NCBI RefSeq assembly: GCF_003573695.1
Contig: NC_039359.1
Coordinates: 121,465,849-121,529,848 of the forward strand
Length of the DNA: 64,000 bases
Source: Papaver somniferum
Taxonomy: Eukaryota > Streptophyta > Magnoliopsida > Ranunculales > Papaveraceae
Reading direction: 5' to 3'
Shown here: piece after piece, positions 1-10,070 of the stretch
Layout of the letters: every line of letters starts with the position of its first letter
Numbering within the stretch: the first letter of the stretch is position 1
Program-made: the position numbers and the translations under genes
The notes under the pieces: model-generated
What the model saw: the letters and a program-made list of their open reading frames with translations, nothing else
What the model was told of the DNA's origin: nothing
Databases searched by the model: none

Positions 1-545
1 CACAATCTGTGATCACTCACAATTGCAGGTACATAGCTGACCAGGAGACTGGCTGTTTCTATTCCTAGGCTAGTAGCTATTCATTGGCAGCCTCCACCTA
101 GGGGTTCTTTTATTATAAATTTTGATGGTTCGTAAGATTGTCCAGCGAGGTGTTTCATTTCTCTCCAGAGAGTGATCCAATTCCAGAACTTGCTATAATA
201 TGAAAAGGCACCCCCATCTTCACCCCTTTTGAGCTCACATGCTAGAATTACAAAAAATAAAAGAAAAGAATAACTACGAGCCAGAAGGAACCAAGAGACG
301 AACAATGAGGAACCAGACAAATTACACAAAGAACAAAATATTACCAAGTCTAACAAGTAAAGTTGCATAACCGCGTCTCTGATGAGGTGGAAGACACAAA
401 AACCTAGAACTAAAGTAAGGTTCCATCATTTGTTTTACCTGCATTGATAATGAATAGTGGAGTTTATATCTACATCACGGTAACTATATTTTCATAAGCT
501 ATATAAACTGGAGGACTGGAAGATTCACCTCAGAAAAATATGCTA
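1..545. other. non-coding or 3' flank of MYST-like gene
   Basis: I see no recognisable gene here. An unbroken minus-strand reading of about 95 codons (81-368) starts with a hydrophobic stretch but matches nothing I know. The stretch lies downstream of the truncated MYST-like gene and probably contains its 3' untranslated region or the decayed remainder of its catalytic exons. Confidence 0.3.
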
Positions 546-1190
546 TCAGTCATCACGGACAACTAGGACATAGAACATGGAGCTTTCAGTTCTTTCAGAA
601 TTAGGCAAATCAAGGAACATAGTACCCAGATAGCAAATGTTGCCACAGTAATCAAGTTTAGCTCCATCTATCTGCAAATGTTTCTATATTATAAGTTCTC
701 AAATGTAATTTAGGTAACATTCTACAGCTAAAGCAAACGTATCAAAACTTGCCTGAAAAACTGATAACTTTCCATCTATATAAATCTTGTGGCCAGGGGG
801 GTCTCTACCTTGACATTCTTTCTGCAAAACCATAGAGTTTCAGAAAGCATAGTTAGGAGTCATCTAATATGGCATTGTATATTTACATACACAATTTTAA
901 TACAGAACATAAACAACTATTTAAGTGTTAGCTTACCTTATGCCTTTTGAGCTGAGTTTTAGAGTTCGTAAACGCAAGGCAACACTCACAAACATGGAGC
1001 TTTATACAATCTTTGAATTCAGACATGACTAGTGAGGGATACCATGTCTTAATCTCATTTCTACGCAGCTGTATGAAGGCCACTGTTCTTACTCGAGATA
1101 GCTCTTCAGGTGTAACATCTTCAACATTTGGCATTAAAGACTCCATTTTTAGTTGTGCAAGCTGAACCCACTCATCGTTCCTCCTATGAG
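546..1190 (-). CDS. truncated MYST-family histone acetyltransferase-like gene (three exons)
   Basis: Exons on the minus strand are 937-1190, 753-821 and 546-671. Joined in phase 0 they read like the N-terminal half of a MYST acetyltransferase. The order is the end of a chromo-barrel region (RRNDEWVQL), a linker, then 'IKTWY', then a complete C2HC zinc finger (C-x2-C-x12-H-x3-C) that crosses the first junction. 'DPPGHKIY' and 'GNICYLGTMFLD' follow, both familiar MYST segments. A TGA at 546-548 ends the frame just before the acetyl-CoA-binding part, so no catalytic core is encoded. Intron 1 has a GT donor; intron 2 has a GC donor (GCAAGT); both acceptors are AG. I could not place the first exon(s), and the reading can extend unspliced past 1190. 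Family members are nuclear and acetylate histone H4. This copy is either a pseudogene or a zinc-finger-only paralogue. Family assignment is firm; function is not. Confidence 0.65.
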
Positions 1191-1254
1191 CTGTAACAGA
1201 TGGTATGCAAAACAGATGCAAATAGACGTCATAGTAAGCAACAATCATAGTTTT

Positions 1255-1825
1255 TACTGAAAAGAACAAAAACAGCATAAACATAGCAAAAGCATATGCA
1301 TCAGTAAGATTATTTTCTTGGCAAGAACCCTAAAATCACGACTCTTGAATATACTAATAAAATATGTAGGAAAGAAGAATACGTTCCTTGGTACAAGCAT
1401 ACCACAATCTGGAATGCTTGATATCAAAGTTTGCAGTGTGCGTATCAAGCGTGGGAGAGTCTATTACTACAGAAAATGCAGGCATCACGAACATAGGCTT
1501 TCCCGAAACTGCTAAATGGTATGCCTATAATCATATCTCCCCACATATTTTTTTCTTGTGGGCATTATATAACAATAGAGCAGAAGAAAGCTGATAAAGG
1601 AAACAAACTCACAATCATACCAACTAAAAAGAGTTGCTTCCAGATGTATAGCATTTTAATTTTACAACCAAACTCAAACAAAAAAACTCCTAATCATACC
1701 AACTAACAGCCTTTCAAGAACCCCCCTAATTCCTAATATCAAAATCCATTTCCTTGAAACCCAACTGTACAACCCTCCCAATCATAAGCTTATACAGAAA
1801 CTTAACTATAAACACATAAAGAGTG
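1255..1825. other. intron or upstream region, nothing recognised
   Basis: This AT-rich stretch lies upstream of the MYST-like exons on the minus strand. Short open readings occur on both strands, but none has recognisable domains or plausible splice partners. It may hold the large first intron of the MYST-like gene. Confidence 0.25.
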
Positions 1826-1827
1826 TT

Positions 1828-2095
1828 TCAAGAACCCCATCCCAATTATCAATACCCATCAAAATTCCAAAATTCAAGAAATCCATTCAAGAACCCCATC
1901 ACAATTATCAATACCCATTAAAACTCTAAAATTCAAGAAGTGGAGGAGTAAATCAATTCTAAGAACCCCATCACAATTATCAATACCCATTAAAACTATA
2001 AAATTCAAGAAGTGGAGAAGGATTAAATCCATTCAAGAACCCCGTCGCAATTATCAATACCCATTAAAATTCTAAAATTCAAGAAGTGGATTACA
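1828..2095. repeat. minisatellite, about 4 units of 65-75 bp
   Basis: Four consecutive degenerate units each contain 'TCAAGAACCCC', then 'CAATTATCAATACCCAT', then 'AAAATTCAAGAA'. Units begin near 1828, 1887, 1956 and 2031. Later units share an added GAAGTGGA segment. The array lies between a possible 5' exon and the MYST-like exons, so it may be intronic. Confidence 0.7.
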
Positions 2096-2184
2096 AAATA
2101 CTCAAAAGACCCATCTTCAAGAACAACACTACTTATGATCTTAACTGGTCGATAAGCTCCATATTTGGAGCAATTTAGCTTACT

Positions 2185-2298
2185 TCAAGGTTGTAAAGGG
2201 GCTTGTAATGGAGGTATGGGCAATGGAGGAGGAGTTTTCTTCTTAGACCTTCTTTTTGATTTCTTCTTTCCTAATAATAATGAAATGATTAAACCCAT
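2185..2298 (-). CDS. 37-residue basic, proline-rich peptide ORF
   Basis: A minus-strand ATG opens a 37-codon frame. It has a short hydrophobic start (MGLIISLLLG), a Lys/Arg/Ser cluster, and a Pro-rich end. The stop codon lies one base before a good splice-donor motif (GTAAGC). A pyrimidine-rich leader typical of plant 5' untranslated regions precedes the ATG (2300-2420). It may be a tiny peptide gene, an upstream ORF, or the leader exon of the MYST-like locus. The frame cannot continue into the MYST exons because of the stop. I do not recognise the peptide. Confidence 0.25.
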   Translation of the reverse strand: MGLIISLLLGKKKSKRRSKKKTPPPLPIPPLQAPLQP

Positions 2299-2504
2299 TT
2301 CAGAAGTAATCCTTCAATGAAAAGAGAGAAAGAAAGTAGTATTGATCAAGATTATTGATCAAAAGACAGAGGAGGAGGAGGAGGGAAGAACACAGCAGGA
2401 GGGAAAATTTTAAGTTTATAAGGGCTGCCCCATAACCAAAACAAAAAGTTGATAATAATGCTGACGTAAGAGGTTGTCACGTGGACAACTAGCCAACTGG
2501 AATC

Positions 2505-2967
2505 TTACCTGGACTGAGTCATCCGGGTTAGTTTAACGATCCACCGAGTCATCCCTGACTGCAGCGAACAACCTTGATAATTCCGCCTCACAGATTTGAT
2601 TTGATTTGATAGACGGAGACTGCATCTCGATTTCATTTTCTTTGTATTCAGTTGTAGAAGAAACTTCATCCACCATATTTTGAGCAATTTCAGCTGATCG
2701 AAAACTTTGGGTCTTCAATTGAGTCCTCATTAAGGACTGAAACTCGATTCAAAATTTTGAGCGCTGGACGAGATACGATCGGAATTAGATTCTGATGCTT
2801 GTTGTGATCAGAAATCATAGAATCATTAATCTCCATTAAATCTTCTTCGTAGTTGAAACTAACCCCATCAGAATCCCCAATTGAAGAAGCTGCATCTGCA
2901 AGGAACATCTGAATCAGAAGAAGTGAACCTAGAATCATCGTAGTTGATGTCGGTGTTGACGCATCCA
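2505..2967 (-). pseudogene. possible secreted protein, split by a frameshift or intron
   Basis: From an ATG at about 2967 the minus strand encodes a signal-peptide-like start (hydrophobic core 'MILGSLLLIQMFLA', then Ala/Ser), followed by an acidic stretch and about 90 codons in total. An adjacent frame then continues with protein-like composition (AEIAQNMVDEVSS) to a stop near 2535. The two parts would form one protein of roughly 150 residues if joined near 2720-2740 by a frameshift or a missed splice. I recognise no family. It could be a real gene with a small intron or a decayed one. Confidence 0.22.
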
Positions 2968-3186
2968 TCCTCCCTAACCTTATCGATTTCATCCTGTGTT
3001 TTTTCGCAGTAGCAGAATGATGATTAGGAGAAAACGAAGAATTTCTATCCGCCTCCTGAAATGAACTACAGTCAAGGGTTTAATGGATGGATCTCGCATG
3101 GCAAAGTTCAAAATAAAAGGACAGTGTGTTTTGGTTCAGTCAACACTCAACAGGTCAACTAATACTCGGACTTATACCACTGTACG

Positions 3187-3614
3187 TATATTTTTTTTTT
3201 TTTGACGCATGAATTTTATTAAATTACTAACGGACTATTACACCAGCGTATAAAATATTCCAAGATTCATCGATTACAATTAGAATGATACGCCCTCTTA
3301 ATTTCTTCTTTATTTTCGGAATACTTTAACCATGAATCTACAACAATATGATAGTGGATCTGAATAGCAGTCTTCGGATCGTAGATGCATCGGGGGAGGA
3401 TGTCGGTGTCGAAGGTCCAAAGTCCTTCGATCAATGCTTTCCACAAGAAAAGTTGTATATTTGTTAGACACGACAGTATCCACGAAAACTTATTTGGTGA
3501 TGGAAGTGTTCGATGCAATTGATTGAAGTTGCTAGTTAGGTCTTTATATCTTGATGTTGTGGTGAACGGCCCGGGTGATATCTCTATAATCCTTTGTTGT
3601 GCGACTTGATCCAT
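3187..3614 (-). mobile_element. 3' fragment of a LINE (non-LTR) retrotransposon
   Basis: Read on the minus strand, the fragment ends in an A-tail (T-run on the plus strand near 3189-3203). A short 3' UTR containing 'AATAAAATTC' precedes the tail. The 115-codon frame 3267-3614 contains 'NIQLFLWKALIEGLWTF', which resembles the 'K-I-x-x-F-L-W-[KR]' core of the zf-RVT/C-terminal region of plant L1 LINEs. Only this C-terminal part remains. I found no clear target-site duplication. LINE assignment rests on that short motif plus the tail. Confidence 0.4.
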
Positions 3615-4750
3615 AACTTCAGCTCAAGTCTTTAACCAGGATTTTGTCTTGAAGTAGAACCCAATCTCCTCCCTTGAAGGATTAGAGCTAATAGAGCTAT
3701 TATAAGTGTTACTAATAACTGAAATACTACAGACTCAACTAGATTAAACTACGGTAAACAGGAATATAAATTCACTTGAAAAGTAACTAGAAAGAAACTA
3801 TATGACCAACTAACGCAAGAGAATACAAATACAAAGGAAATTAGGAATGCGCTAAGAGAAGAAGCTCTAGAAATAGATAATTTGACTATCTACCGGCTCA
3901 AATGACAACAATTGAGCATTGCTACTAACACTTGAGATGAGAGGATTTGTTCCATGTACGAAAATTGTTGATGCTGCTGCTGCGAAGAATCTTGAGAGGT
4001 AGTTGCTGGAATTTAGAAATCTGGAGATAAATCTTCATTATGATACCCATAGCTTTTGTGGATGACCGAGTCTAAATCTAACCCCAGGAAATAGAGCAGA
4101 AGACCAAGATGTTTAAACCTAAAGCATTTGAAATCTCCCCTTCCAACGTCAAAAGAGTTTCAGGATATAGATAATCTTATTGCAATAATCCAAATATAGA
4201 CTGGCATGGAGAATCAAATGAGGCAAACTTCCCAAACAAAATATCTGACCTTGTTTCCCAAAACTTTACCACGAGAAAACACCTAAAACTACTATTGATT
4301 CACAGTGAGAAAAAACTCTGGCTAGATCAAAGAATAATTAAAGCCTGATTAAGAACTACTAAAATCCTCATAGATGACCTATATTTATTTCATCACAACA
4401 CCGACAAGGGTTTTTCAGTTTTCTTTTTAAAACTTTTTCCTTTTTTTTTTTAATTAAATTTTTTAAAAGTACCGCCAAAGGTGAAGAATGGCATGCCGAC
4501 AAACGGATGAAAATGCAGGCTAAAACAAACGCCTTCAAAGACACAATTGATAGTTATCTTAGAACAAACAACAATCAGACTTTAAACAGAGACCATATGT
4601 GGAAAATTAAAGGGAAAAAAGATGAAATGAAACTAACATCTAAATCAAAGAGTGAGAAACAAGGTCATCTTTCAAAAAAAAAAAAGAAAGAGAAACAAGG
4701 TCAGATAATAACAAGTTGGAATAAAACCTCTTTGTGATTCCAAATAAAAG
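3615..4750. other. no gene recognised
   Basis: The stretch is AT-rich with scattered short frames on both strands. The A-rich stretch around 4670-4690 and the T-rich run near 4437-4452 are low-complexity. Nothing shows domain-level similarity that I can support. Confidence 0.3.
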
Positions 4751-4751
4751 G

Positions 4752-4904
4752 TTATTGACCAAATCCGAGCAGCCGATCCAATTGCGATAAGGAATCAGAA
4801 GAGGTTGAGAAGTAATCGAAGAAATCAACCGCCGTCTCCGGGACATCAACTGAAAAAAAAACCTTGAACATCTTTCGCAACAACAATTTCAAAGGAGAAC
4901 CCAT
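4752..4904 (-). CDS. 50-residue ORF behind a leader-like sequence
   Basis: A minus-strand ATG in good context (CCATGG) at 4904 opens 50 codons rich in Phe, Ser and Asp (FFDYFSTSSDSLSQLDRLLG) and stops at 4752. About 300 bases of pyrimidine-rich sequence upstream (to about 5235), with 'AAACCCTAG', look like a plant promoter/5' leader. It could be the first exon of a gene whose remainder I cannot follow, or an upstream ORF. A 9-base T-run in the frame makes it sensitive to a single sequencing indel. No family recognised. Confidence 0.2.
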   Translation of the reverse strand: MGSPLKLLLRKMFKVFFSVDVPETAVDFFDYFSTSSDSLSQLDRLLGFGQ

Positions 4905-5239
4905 GGAATCTAGAACAATAAGGAGAAATCAAGTTGTAGCAAGCATTAATTGTGAACATTCAGGCCGGCAAACCTAAGATTAGCAGACAATTTTGATCAA
5001 CAGCATGAATCTGTTGTTAAGGTTTATATGGAAAAGAGGGGATCTTGGCTTTTTGGTTTTAGATTGAAGCTGGCTGCAATGAAACGAGAAGAATCATGCT
5101 TAGATCCGACCAACAAAGGCCCGATCTAAGCGGGGAGATTTGACGGCGATAGGAGGATTTTCTAGGGTTTTGAAGGAGCAACGAAAGGCTTTTTCTTTTC
5201 TTTTTCTGGTGTTGGGTCTGACAGTACGTGTATTTGTTA

Positions 5240-6350
5240 AAGCTCTTTTTTTTCCGATAGTAAAAGAGAATTTTTAAGAATTAAATCAAAAATCAAACTA
5301 GTGCTACGTGGATGGGCAAAGTCACTTTCGTGCGGTGGTAAAAGGTTGACGAGACCCATACGAACACTCCCAATTCACTGATGGTAAACATATTTAACCG
5401 TTATTTATTCTCTATCTTCACAGGAAAAATTCCAATTTCTTAATTATATTTCTTGTTTTCAACGGTTTTATTCATTATGGATCATAATTTGTAAAATGAA
5501 AAAGCAAAATTATTAGCGGAATATTTTTCCATCAATAAAAAGGGTTTATACAGTAGTTCGATCAAATGGATGCAGATTCAGACAATGAGAGAACGATCAC
5601 CATCACCTACAATTATATACAGAAAAATTCCGCAAGATCTAGAACCAAGAATTGTATTGAGAAGAAGATATATATGGAGATATCGAGAGGAAGGATAATA
5701 ACAAATGATGCGTTGTACCAAGACGACTTGACAACCCGGAAGCATCACGCTGTTTTGGATTCCCAGTTTCCGGACTAAATCGTGTAAGAATATTTCACCA
5801 AGGCATATAATGTGGTTGTTGAACACGATTGATAGGATCAAGCGTAATTTCTACTTAACCTCTGCAAATATCTTTATCATCATCCAGACGACTATACTTT
5901 GGACCGCGAACTTTTTGTAATGAACTATTTTGCGTTTCTTTTGAGAGTTTTTTCCCCCTACAAATACTGAGATTAGGAGTTTGAGTTTGAACAATTATGA
6001 TTGGGGTGAAATTATTAGAAGTTGTGGGTGTAGAAGGTATGATTTTGGAGTTGAAATTGGTTCAATTTATAGGGAGCGGAATTAGAGACAGTTTGGATAC
6101 GATTGGCCGTTGTCGGCTCTAACAAGGCCTCTTGTCTCAGGGTGAGTCGAGCCTCAGCCTGGTAGAGGATAACTAGCCTTATGTTATGCCTGAGATGCGA
6201 TGGAAAACCTTTTTGTTTCAGGGTTTGTCCAACCATTTTACATGTTTGGCAGTCCCACTATGGAGTGAAAATGGCAAAGCTGCCCATTTGGCTACCCCAA
6301 TGGACTTGCTCTTACATAAAGCTGGAAAAAAACTATCTTTATCACACCTT
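5240..6350. other. no gene recognised; one 70-codon ORF
   Basis: The plus-strand frame 5566-5778 (70 codons, polar) has no recognised motif. The stretch 6270-6325 ends in 'CCAATGGACTTGCTCTTA', which resembles the ends of plant MITEs. I could not find a matching inverted partner, so no element is called. Confidence 0.25.
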
Positions 6351-6359
6351 GACATATTT

Positions 6360-6666
6360 AAAGTAGTGAAGTTTAAAAACGCAAAGCTCTTAATTAATAA
6401 CTTTAGCAAGAGTATCTACTATCCCTATATTATCTATATGAAGAAACACAAGAAAACAATTTTTAAAACAGCCATACATGGCTTGATAAACTCTCATCAT
6501 ATATTTTCCTCTCTATCCGAAGTTGATATTGAAATCTTTAAGTGATTTAATCACAGAAATTCAGTCGCCAACTAATATGATATCAGAAGTAGCTTTTAAC
6601 ACCAAAGCTCATCCAATCGCATCCTCGGGAGAAATGCACTTTGCCTCCTCAGTCCAGTAGTTAAAC
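6360..6666 (-). mobile_element. decayed LINE RNase H region, interrupted by the Copia insertion
   Basis: Translated on the minus strand, this region reads as a broken RNase H-like domain: 'YWTEEAKCIS', then 'DIILVGD', then 'VDTLAKVINK' near the end. The order E-A, [VI]-x-G-D, [HD]-x-L-A-K is that of plant LINE RNase H domains. In-frame stops interrupt it. The frame is cut at 6666/6672 by the Copia element and appears to resume beyond it (from about 15,425). Confidence 0.35.
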
Positions 6667-7286
6667 CAAACTGTTAGAGCATATTTCGGTCAACCTCGCA
6701 TGCGTTGCTATATCAAGCATGTTTGTCAATGTTAGTGATCAAAACTATAAAATCTTGATTTCTATCCTATTAGCCAAGTCTCGGACTAGGATAGAAAAAG
6801 TGTAGTTGAGCTCAAGGACTTCATGGTGATTCAACGACGAAGATCTACACCAAGGAACCGTGGAACTTCATCAACAACAAGGTATGCGAAGACTTGAATT
6901 TATCTATCACTCGAAAGTCTATCTATTCTTCTCCTACTTCTTATGAGACAAAAGTCGTATGCTATATAGACTAGATCATATACACTTGATATTTCGAGCT
7001 GAGTATTCATTGCTTATCTTTCACTCGAAATCTTGTGTTGGTAAAGCGTTTCGCTTTGATCAGGTTTATCTTCACCTAGTGACGAAAGTCATGAAAGTTT
7101 CAATCACTTTGGAAATTTCTCTGACGAGAAAGGTCTGTTGTTCTTCACGACTGAATATCGCCCTCTGAGAATGTATCAATGATTGAAATGAGAGTTTAGA
7201 TTACATAACCATGTATTCCTTGAACCGAAGTTTTCGAACTTTGCTGATCAAGAGAAATCAGTAGGATTGTGGAATTGGCTTGCCAA

Positions 7287-7480
7287 GTCCGTGAACCCAG
7301 TCCGCAGACTCAGTCCGTGAACTGACGGAAGTTCTCGATCGAGAATTTCTGATGGGATTTCCAAAACTCGTTTGTGTGCTAAGTCCGCGAACTCAGTCCA
7401 CGAACCCAGTCCGCGAACTGGCGGAAGTTCTCGACCCGAGAATTTCTACAGAGTTTGGAAAACTCAACCGATTAACTTAA
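7287..7480. repeat. short-unit array in Sirevirus LTR
   Basis: A 12-14-base unit (AGTCCGCGAACTC, AGTCCACGAACCC and so on) repeats here in two clusters. Each cluster is followed by 'GGAAGTTCTCGA', then 'CGAGAATTTCT' and 'AAAACTC', so a roughly 110-base block is itself duplicated. The 3' LTR (13,626-13,800) has fewer units in the first cluster. Confidence 0.75.
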
Positions 7481-7962
7481 GTCCGTGAACTTGTTTGTGA
7501 GATTAAGAGGTTATGATCTAAAGATGTGCTCTGAACATGAAACATTAATTATTAAGGAATGCTTTATGCAAACCGTGGCTATAATGTTCATGAGACGATT
7601 CTAATCGAATAGAATCATCTTTGTTTCAATTGTGCCTTGTGTAGTTACATAAGATCTCATAGCAATTGAACAACTCTTAACAAGTTCATTTGAGTCAATT
7701 GAACTAGTTATGGTGAAGAATAACATGATTAATATGAGATGCTCATATGGTTGACCTTTTGGGTTATCACGTTGAACCAACATACGTGTACTCATTTGGG
7801 CATGGTTTTTCTCAAACCCAGTAAATGTGTACCCAAGTGTGTATAACAAGATATGTCTTTCGATCTAACGGTTGAGAGATATTGGCTTGAATCTAAATCA
7901 GGTTTCATCTAACGGTGAATAAAGTTTGCTTTGTGCCTAATGCAAAACCCTGATTTGAAGAC

Positions 7963-7970
7963 TATATAAA
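7963..7970 (+). promoter_or_regulatory. TATA box of Sirevirus-like LTR
   Basis: TATATAAA follows 'CCCTGATTTGAAGAC'. The same context occurs in the 3' LTR (14,280-14,287), in the solo LTR (26,795-26,802) and, slightly altered, in the older LTR (27,977-27,984). Transcription would start about 30 bases downstream, making the R region begin before 'CCCCACACGTC'. Confidence 0.6.
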
Positions 7971-9102
7971 GGAGACTTCTAGCATTGAGCAAACCTAATC
8001 CCCACACGTCTGTGTGCTACTAGTGCTCTCACAAGAGTCGATCTCCATTAACTCTTGAGTTTCTTCTCTAAACTCGAGTTAACGACTTAAAAACTTCATC
8101 GGGATTGTGAAGCCAGACCGATACTACTTTTATCGTAGTTGTGTGATCTGATCTTGCATCTTCTATTGTACGAGTACAATCGATTGATTGGCTTGAGATC
8201 GTGAGAGTTCTCCGATACGCAAGATAAAGAAGTCAAAAACATCTTTGTCTCACTGTTTGTGATTCCTCGACAATCCGCTTGTGTAGTCAGGAAGGATTGT
8301 AGAGAGGTGATTGATTAATCTAGGCTGTTCTTCGGGAATATAAGTCTGGATTATCAATTGATTCATGTTACCTTGATTTTATATCTAAAGACGGAACAAA
8401 ACCTAGGGTTTATCTGTGGGAGACAGATTTACCCTTTTGATAGACTTTTCTGTGTGAGACGGATTCGTTTATTATCAAGTTTATGATTTTGGGTTGCAGC
8501 AACTCTTTGTTGTGGGTGAGATCAGCAAAGGGAATCAAGTACGCAGTGTCATGCTGGGATCAGAGGCGTAGGAGTACAACTGTACCTTGTATCAGTAGTA
8601 GATTGGTAGGGGTTCAACTATAGATCAGTCCGAAGTTAGCTTGGAGTAGGCTAGTGTCTGTAGCGGCTTAATACAGTGTGTATTCAATCTGGACTAGGTC
8701 CCGGGGGTTTTCTGCATTTGCGGTTTCCTCGTTAACAAAACTTCTGGTGTTTGTGTTATTTCTTTTCCGAATTATATATTATATAATAGAAATAATACAG
8801 GTTGTGCATTCGTGATCATCAACTTCTCTAATCCAACTTTTGGTTGTTGATTGTAGTTGATTGATCCTTGGACATTGGTCTTTGGTACCGTCCAAGTTAT
8901 CTCTCTTTGATAAAGACTCGCTATTGATTTTATCTTGAGTAGAAATCAAATCGAGAGATTGAGATAATAACTCTTTGAGATACTTTTTATCTAGATTGAG
9001 TCTGGCTGTCTAGTTGATTCTCTAGCAAAGTATTTCGGAGTTAGTCCATACAGATTTCTAAGCGAAATATTTGGTGGTGTTGTTAGACCCCCGCCTTTTC
9101 AA

Positions 9103-9118
9103 TTGGTATCAGATCAGG
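9103..9118 (+). promoter_or_regulatory. primer-binding site, initiator tRNA-Met
   Basis: TTGGTATCAGATCAGG lies one base after the 5' LTR. It matches the usual TGGTATCAGAGC of Met-primed plant retroelements with one change. Confidence 0.8.
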
Positions 9119-9167
9119 CAAACACGTTAAAGACCTCATCAATCTGTGTTTGTAGCAATCTGACTTT

Positions 9168-10070
9168 ATGGACAGAAATGTTATCTCTGTTAACGTACCA
9201 CCAGTCCTCGATGGCTCAAACTATCTATGGTGGAAAGTTTCTATGCGCACATTTCTTCAATCGCATGACTTTCAATCATGGATATGTGTTGTGAATGGCT
9301 ATGCGACTACCGTTGTTATGGAAATAGATGTTGTTGTACCAAAAGATTTATGTATGTACAATACTGCCGAGTTAGTTGCTGCAAGGCAAAACTCCGACGG
9401 GTTGAATGTCATCCTGCATGCTATTACCCTAAACCTTAGACATTATGTGGCATCATGCACTACGTCTAAAGAAGCTTGGGATACTTTAGAAAGCGTATTC
9501 GAAGGTAACCCCAGTGAAAAGGAAGCTAGGCTTCAAAACCTTAATTCCGAATGGGAAGACCTTTATATGGCACAAGAAGATTCGTTCGACGATTTTTATC
9601 ACAAACTATCTGAAATTGTTAATGCATCATGTGCATTGGGTAGGGCCATTCCTGAAAAGGAAATTGTGATGAAAATCCTCCGATCGCTGCCATCTAGATA
9701 CGAATCTAAAAGACATGCCATCGTTGAAGGAAATAACCTTAATACTCTTTCGCGAAACACAATTATCGGAAAAATTAGAATTTTCGATCGCGAATATATG
9801 GCAAGAGATGATCACCAATTTATTGGCAATCGTGTAACCTCTCCTGATCACAAGTCTTGTCATCCGAAGTTGACGAAAGAGAAAAATGAGAATTGCTATA
9901 TTTCTACGTTGTTTCTGTTTACACAAAAACTTAAGAAAATCCTCAGACGTAGTAAAAGAAAGTCTCAAAAGGAAACTTCGTTAGTCAATAAAAAGGATAA
10001 GAATACCAAGAAGAGCCATACTAATGAAACTAGTCTTGTGTGTGTTCAAGTCTCTTCAAAAAAATCCTGA
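9168..10070 (+). CDS. gag: Copia gag polyprotein, no zinc knuckle
   Basis: The 300-residue ORF starts 66 bases after the LTR end. The N-terminal half carries the Copia gag signature: 'LDGSNYLWWKVSMRTFL', then 'TTSKEAWDTLESVFEG', then 'SFDDFYHKLSEIV', and 'KILRSLPSRYES' near residue 170. This is the UBN2/retrotran-gag_2 arrangement, forming the capsid-like particle. The last 90 residues are Lys/Arg-rich (LRRSKRKSQK) and could bind RNA, but there is no CCHC zinc knuckle. No protease or integrase frame follows. The frame is uninterrupted, which suggests recent selection or recent insertion. Its end overlaps the next ORF by 47 bases in the +1 frame. Confidence 0.85.
   Translation: MDRNVISVNVPPVLDGSNYLWWKVSMRTFLQSHDFQSWICVVNGYATTVVMEIDVVVPKDLCMYNTAELVAARQNSDGLNVILHAITLNLRHYVASCTTSKEAWDTLESVFEGNPSEKEARLQNLNSEWEDLYMAQEDSFDDFYHKLSEIVNASCALGRAIPEKEIVMKILRSLPSRYESKRHAIVEGNNLNTLSRNTIIGKIRIFDREYMARDDHQFIGNRVTSPDHKSCHPKLTKEKNENCYISTLFLFTQKLKKILRRSKRKSQKETSLVNKKDKNTKKSHTNETSLVCVQVSSKKS

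Larger units (their letters stand above)
6672..9101 (+). repeat. 5' LTR of Copia element
   Basis: The 2,430-bp LTR starts TGTTAGAGCATATTTCGG and ends GCCTTTTCA. It contains a TATA box at 7963-7970, conserved in all four related LTRs in the window, and an internal repeat zone (7287-7480) of the unit 'GTCCGCGAACTCA'. It is 18 bases longer than the 3' LTR, mostly because of extra repeat units near 7291-7320. Confidence 0.92.

Noticed and set aside
6270..6325. MITE end (CCAATGGACTTGCTCTTA)
   Set aside because: No inverted partner or target-site duplication could be found nearby.
6959..7168. 69-codon ORF also seen at 13,301-13,510
   Set aside because: It lies in the same place in both LTRs of the Copia element; duplication comes from the LTR pair, not from gene conservation.
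10057..10063. Programmed -1 frameshift site at the A7 run in gag
   Set aside because: A -1 shift here meets a stop within a few codons; only the +1 frame is open, so a classical -1 signal is not supported.
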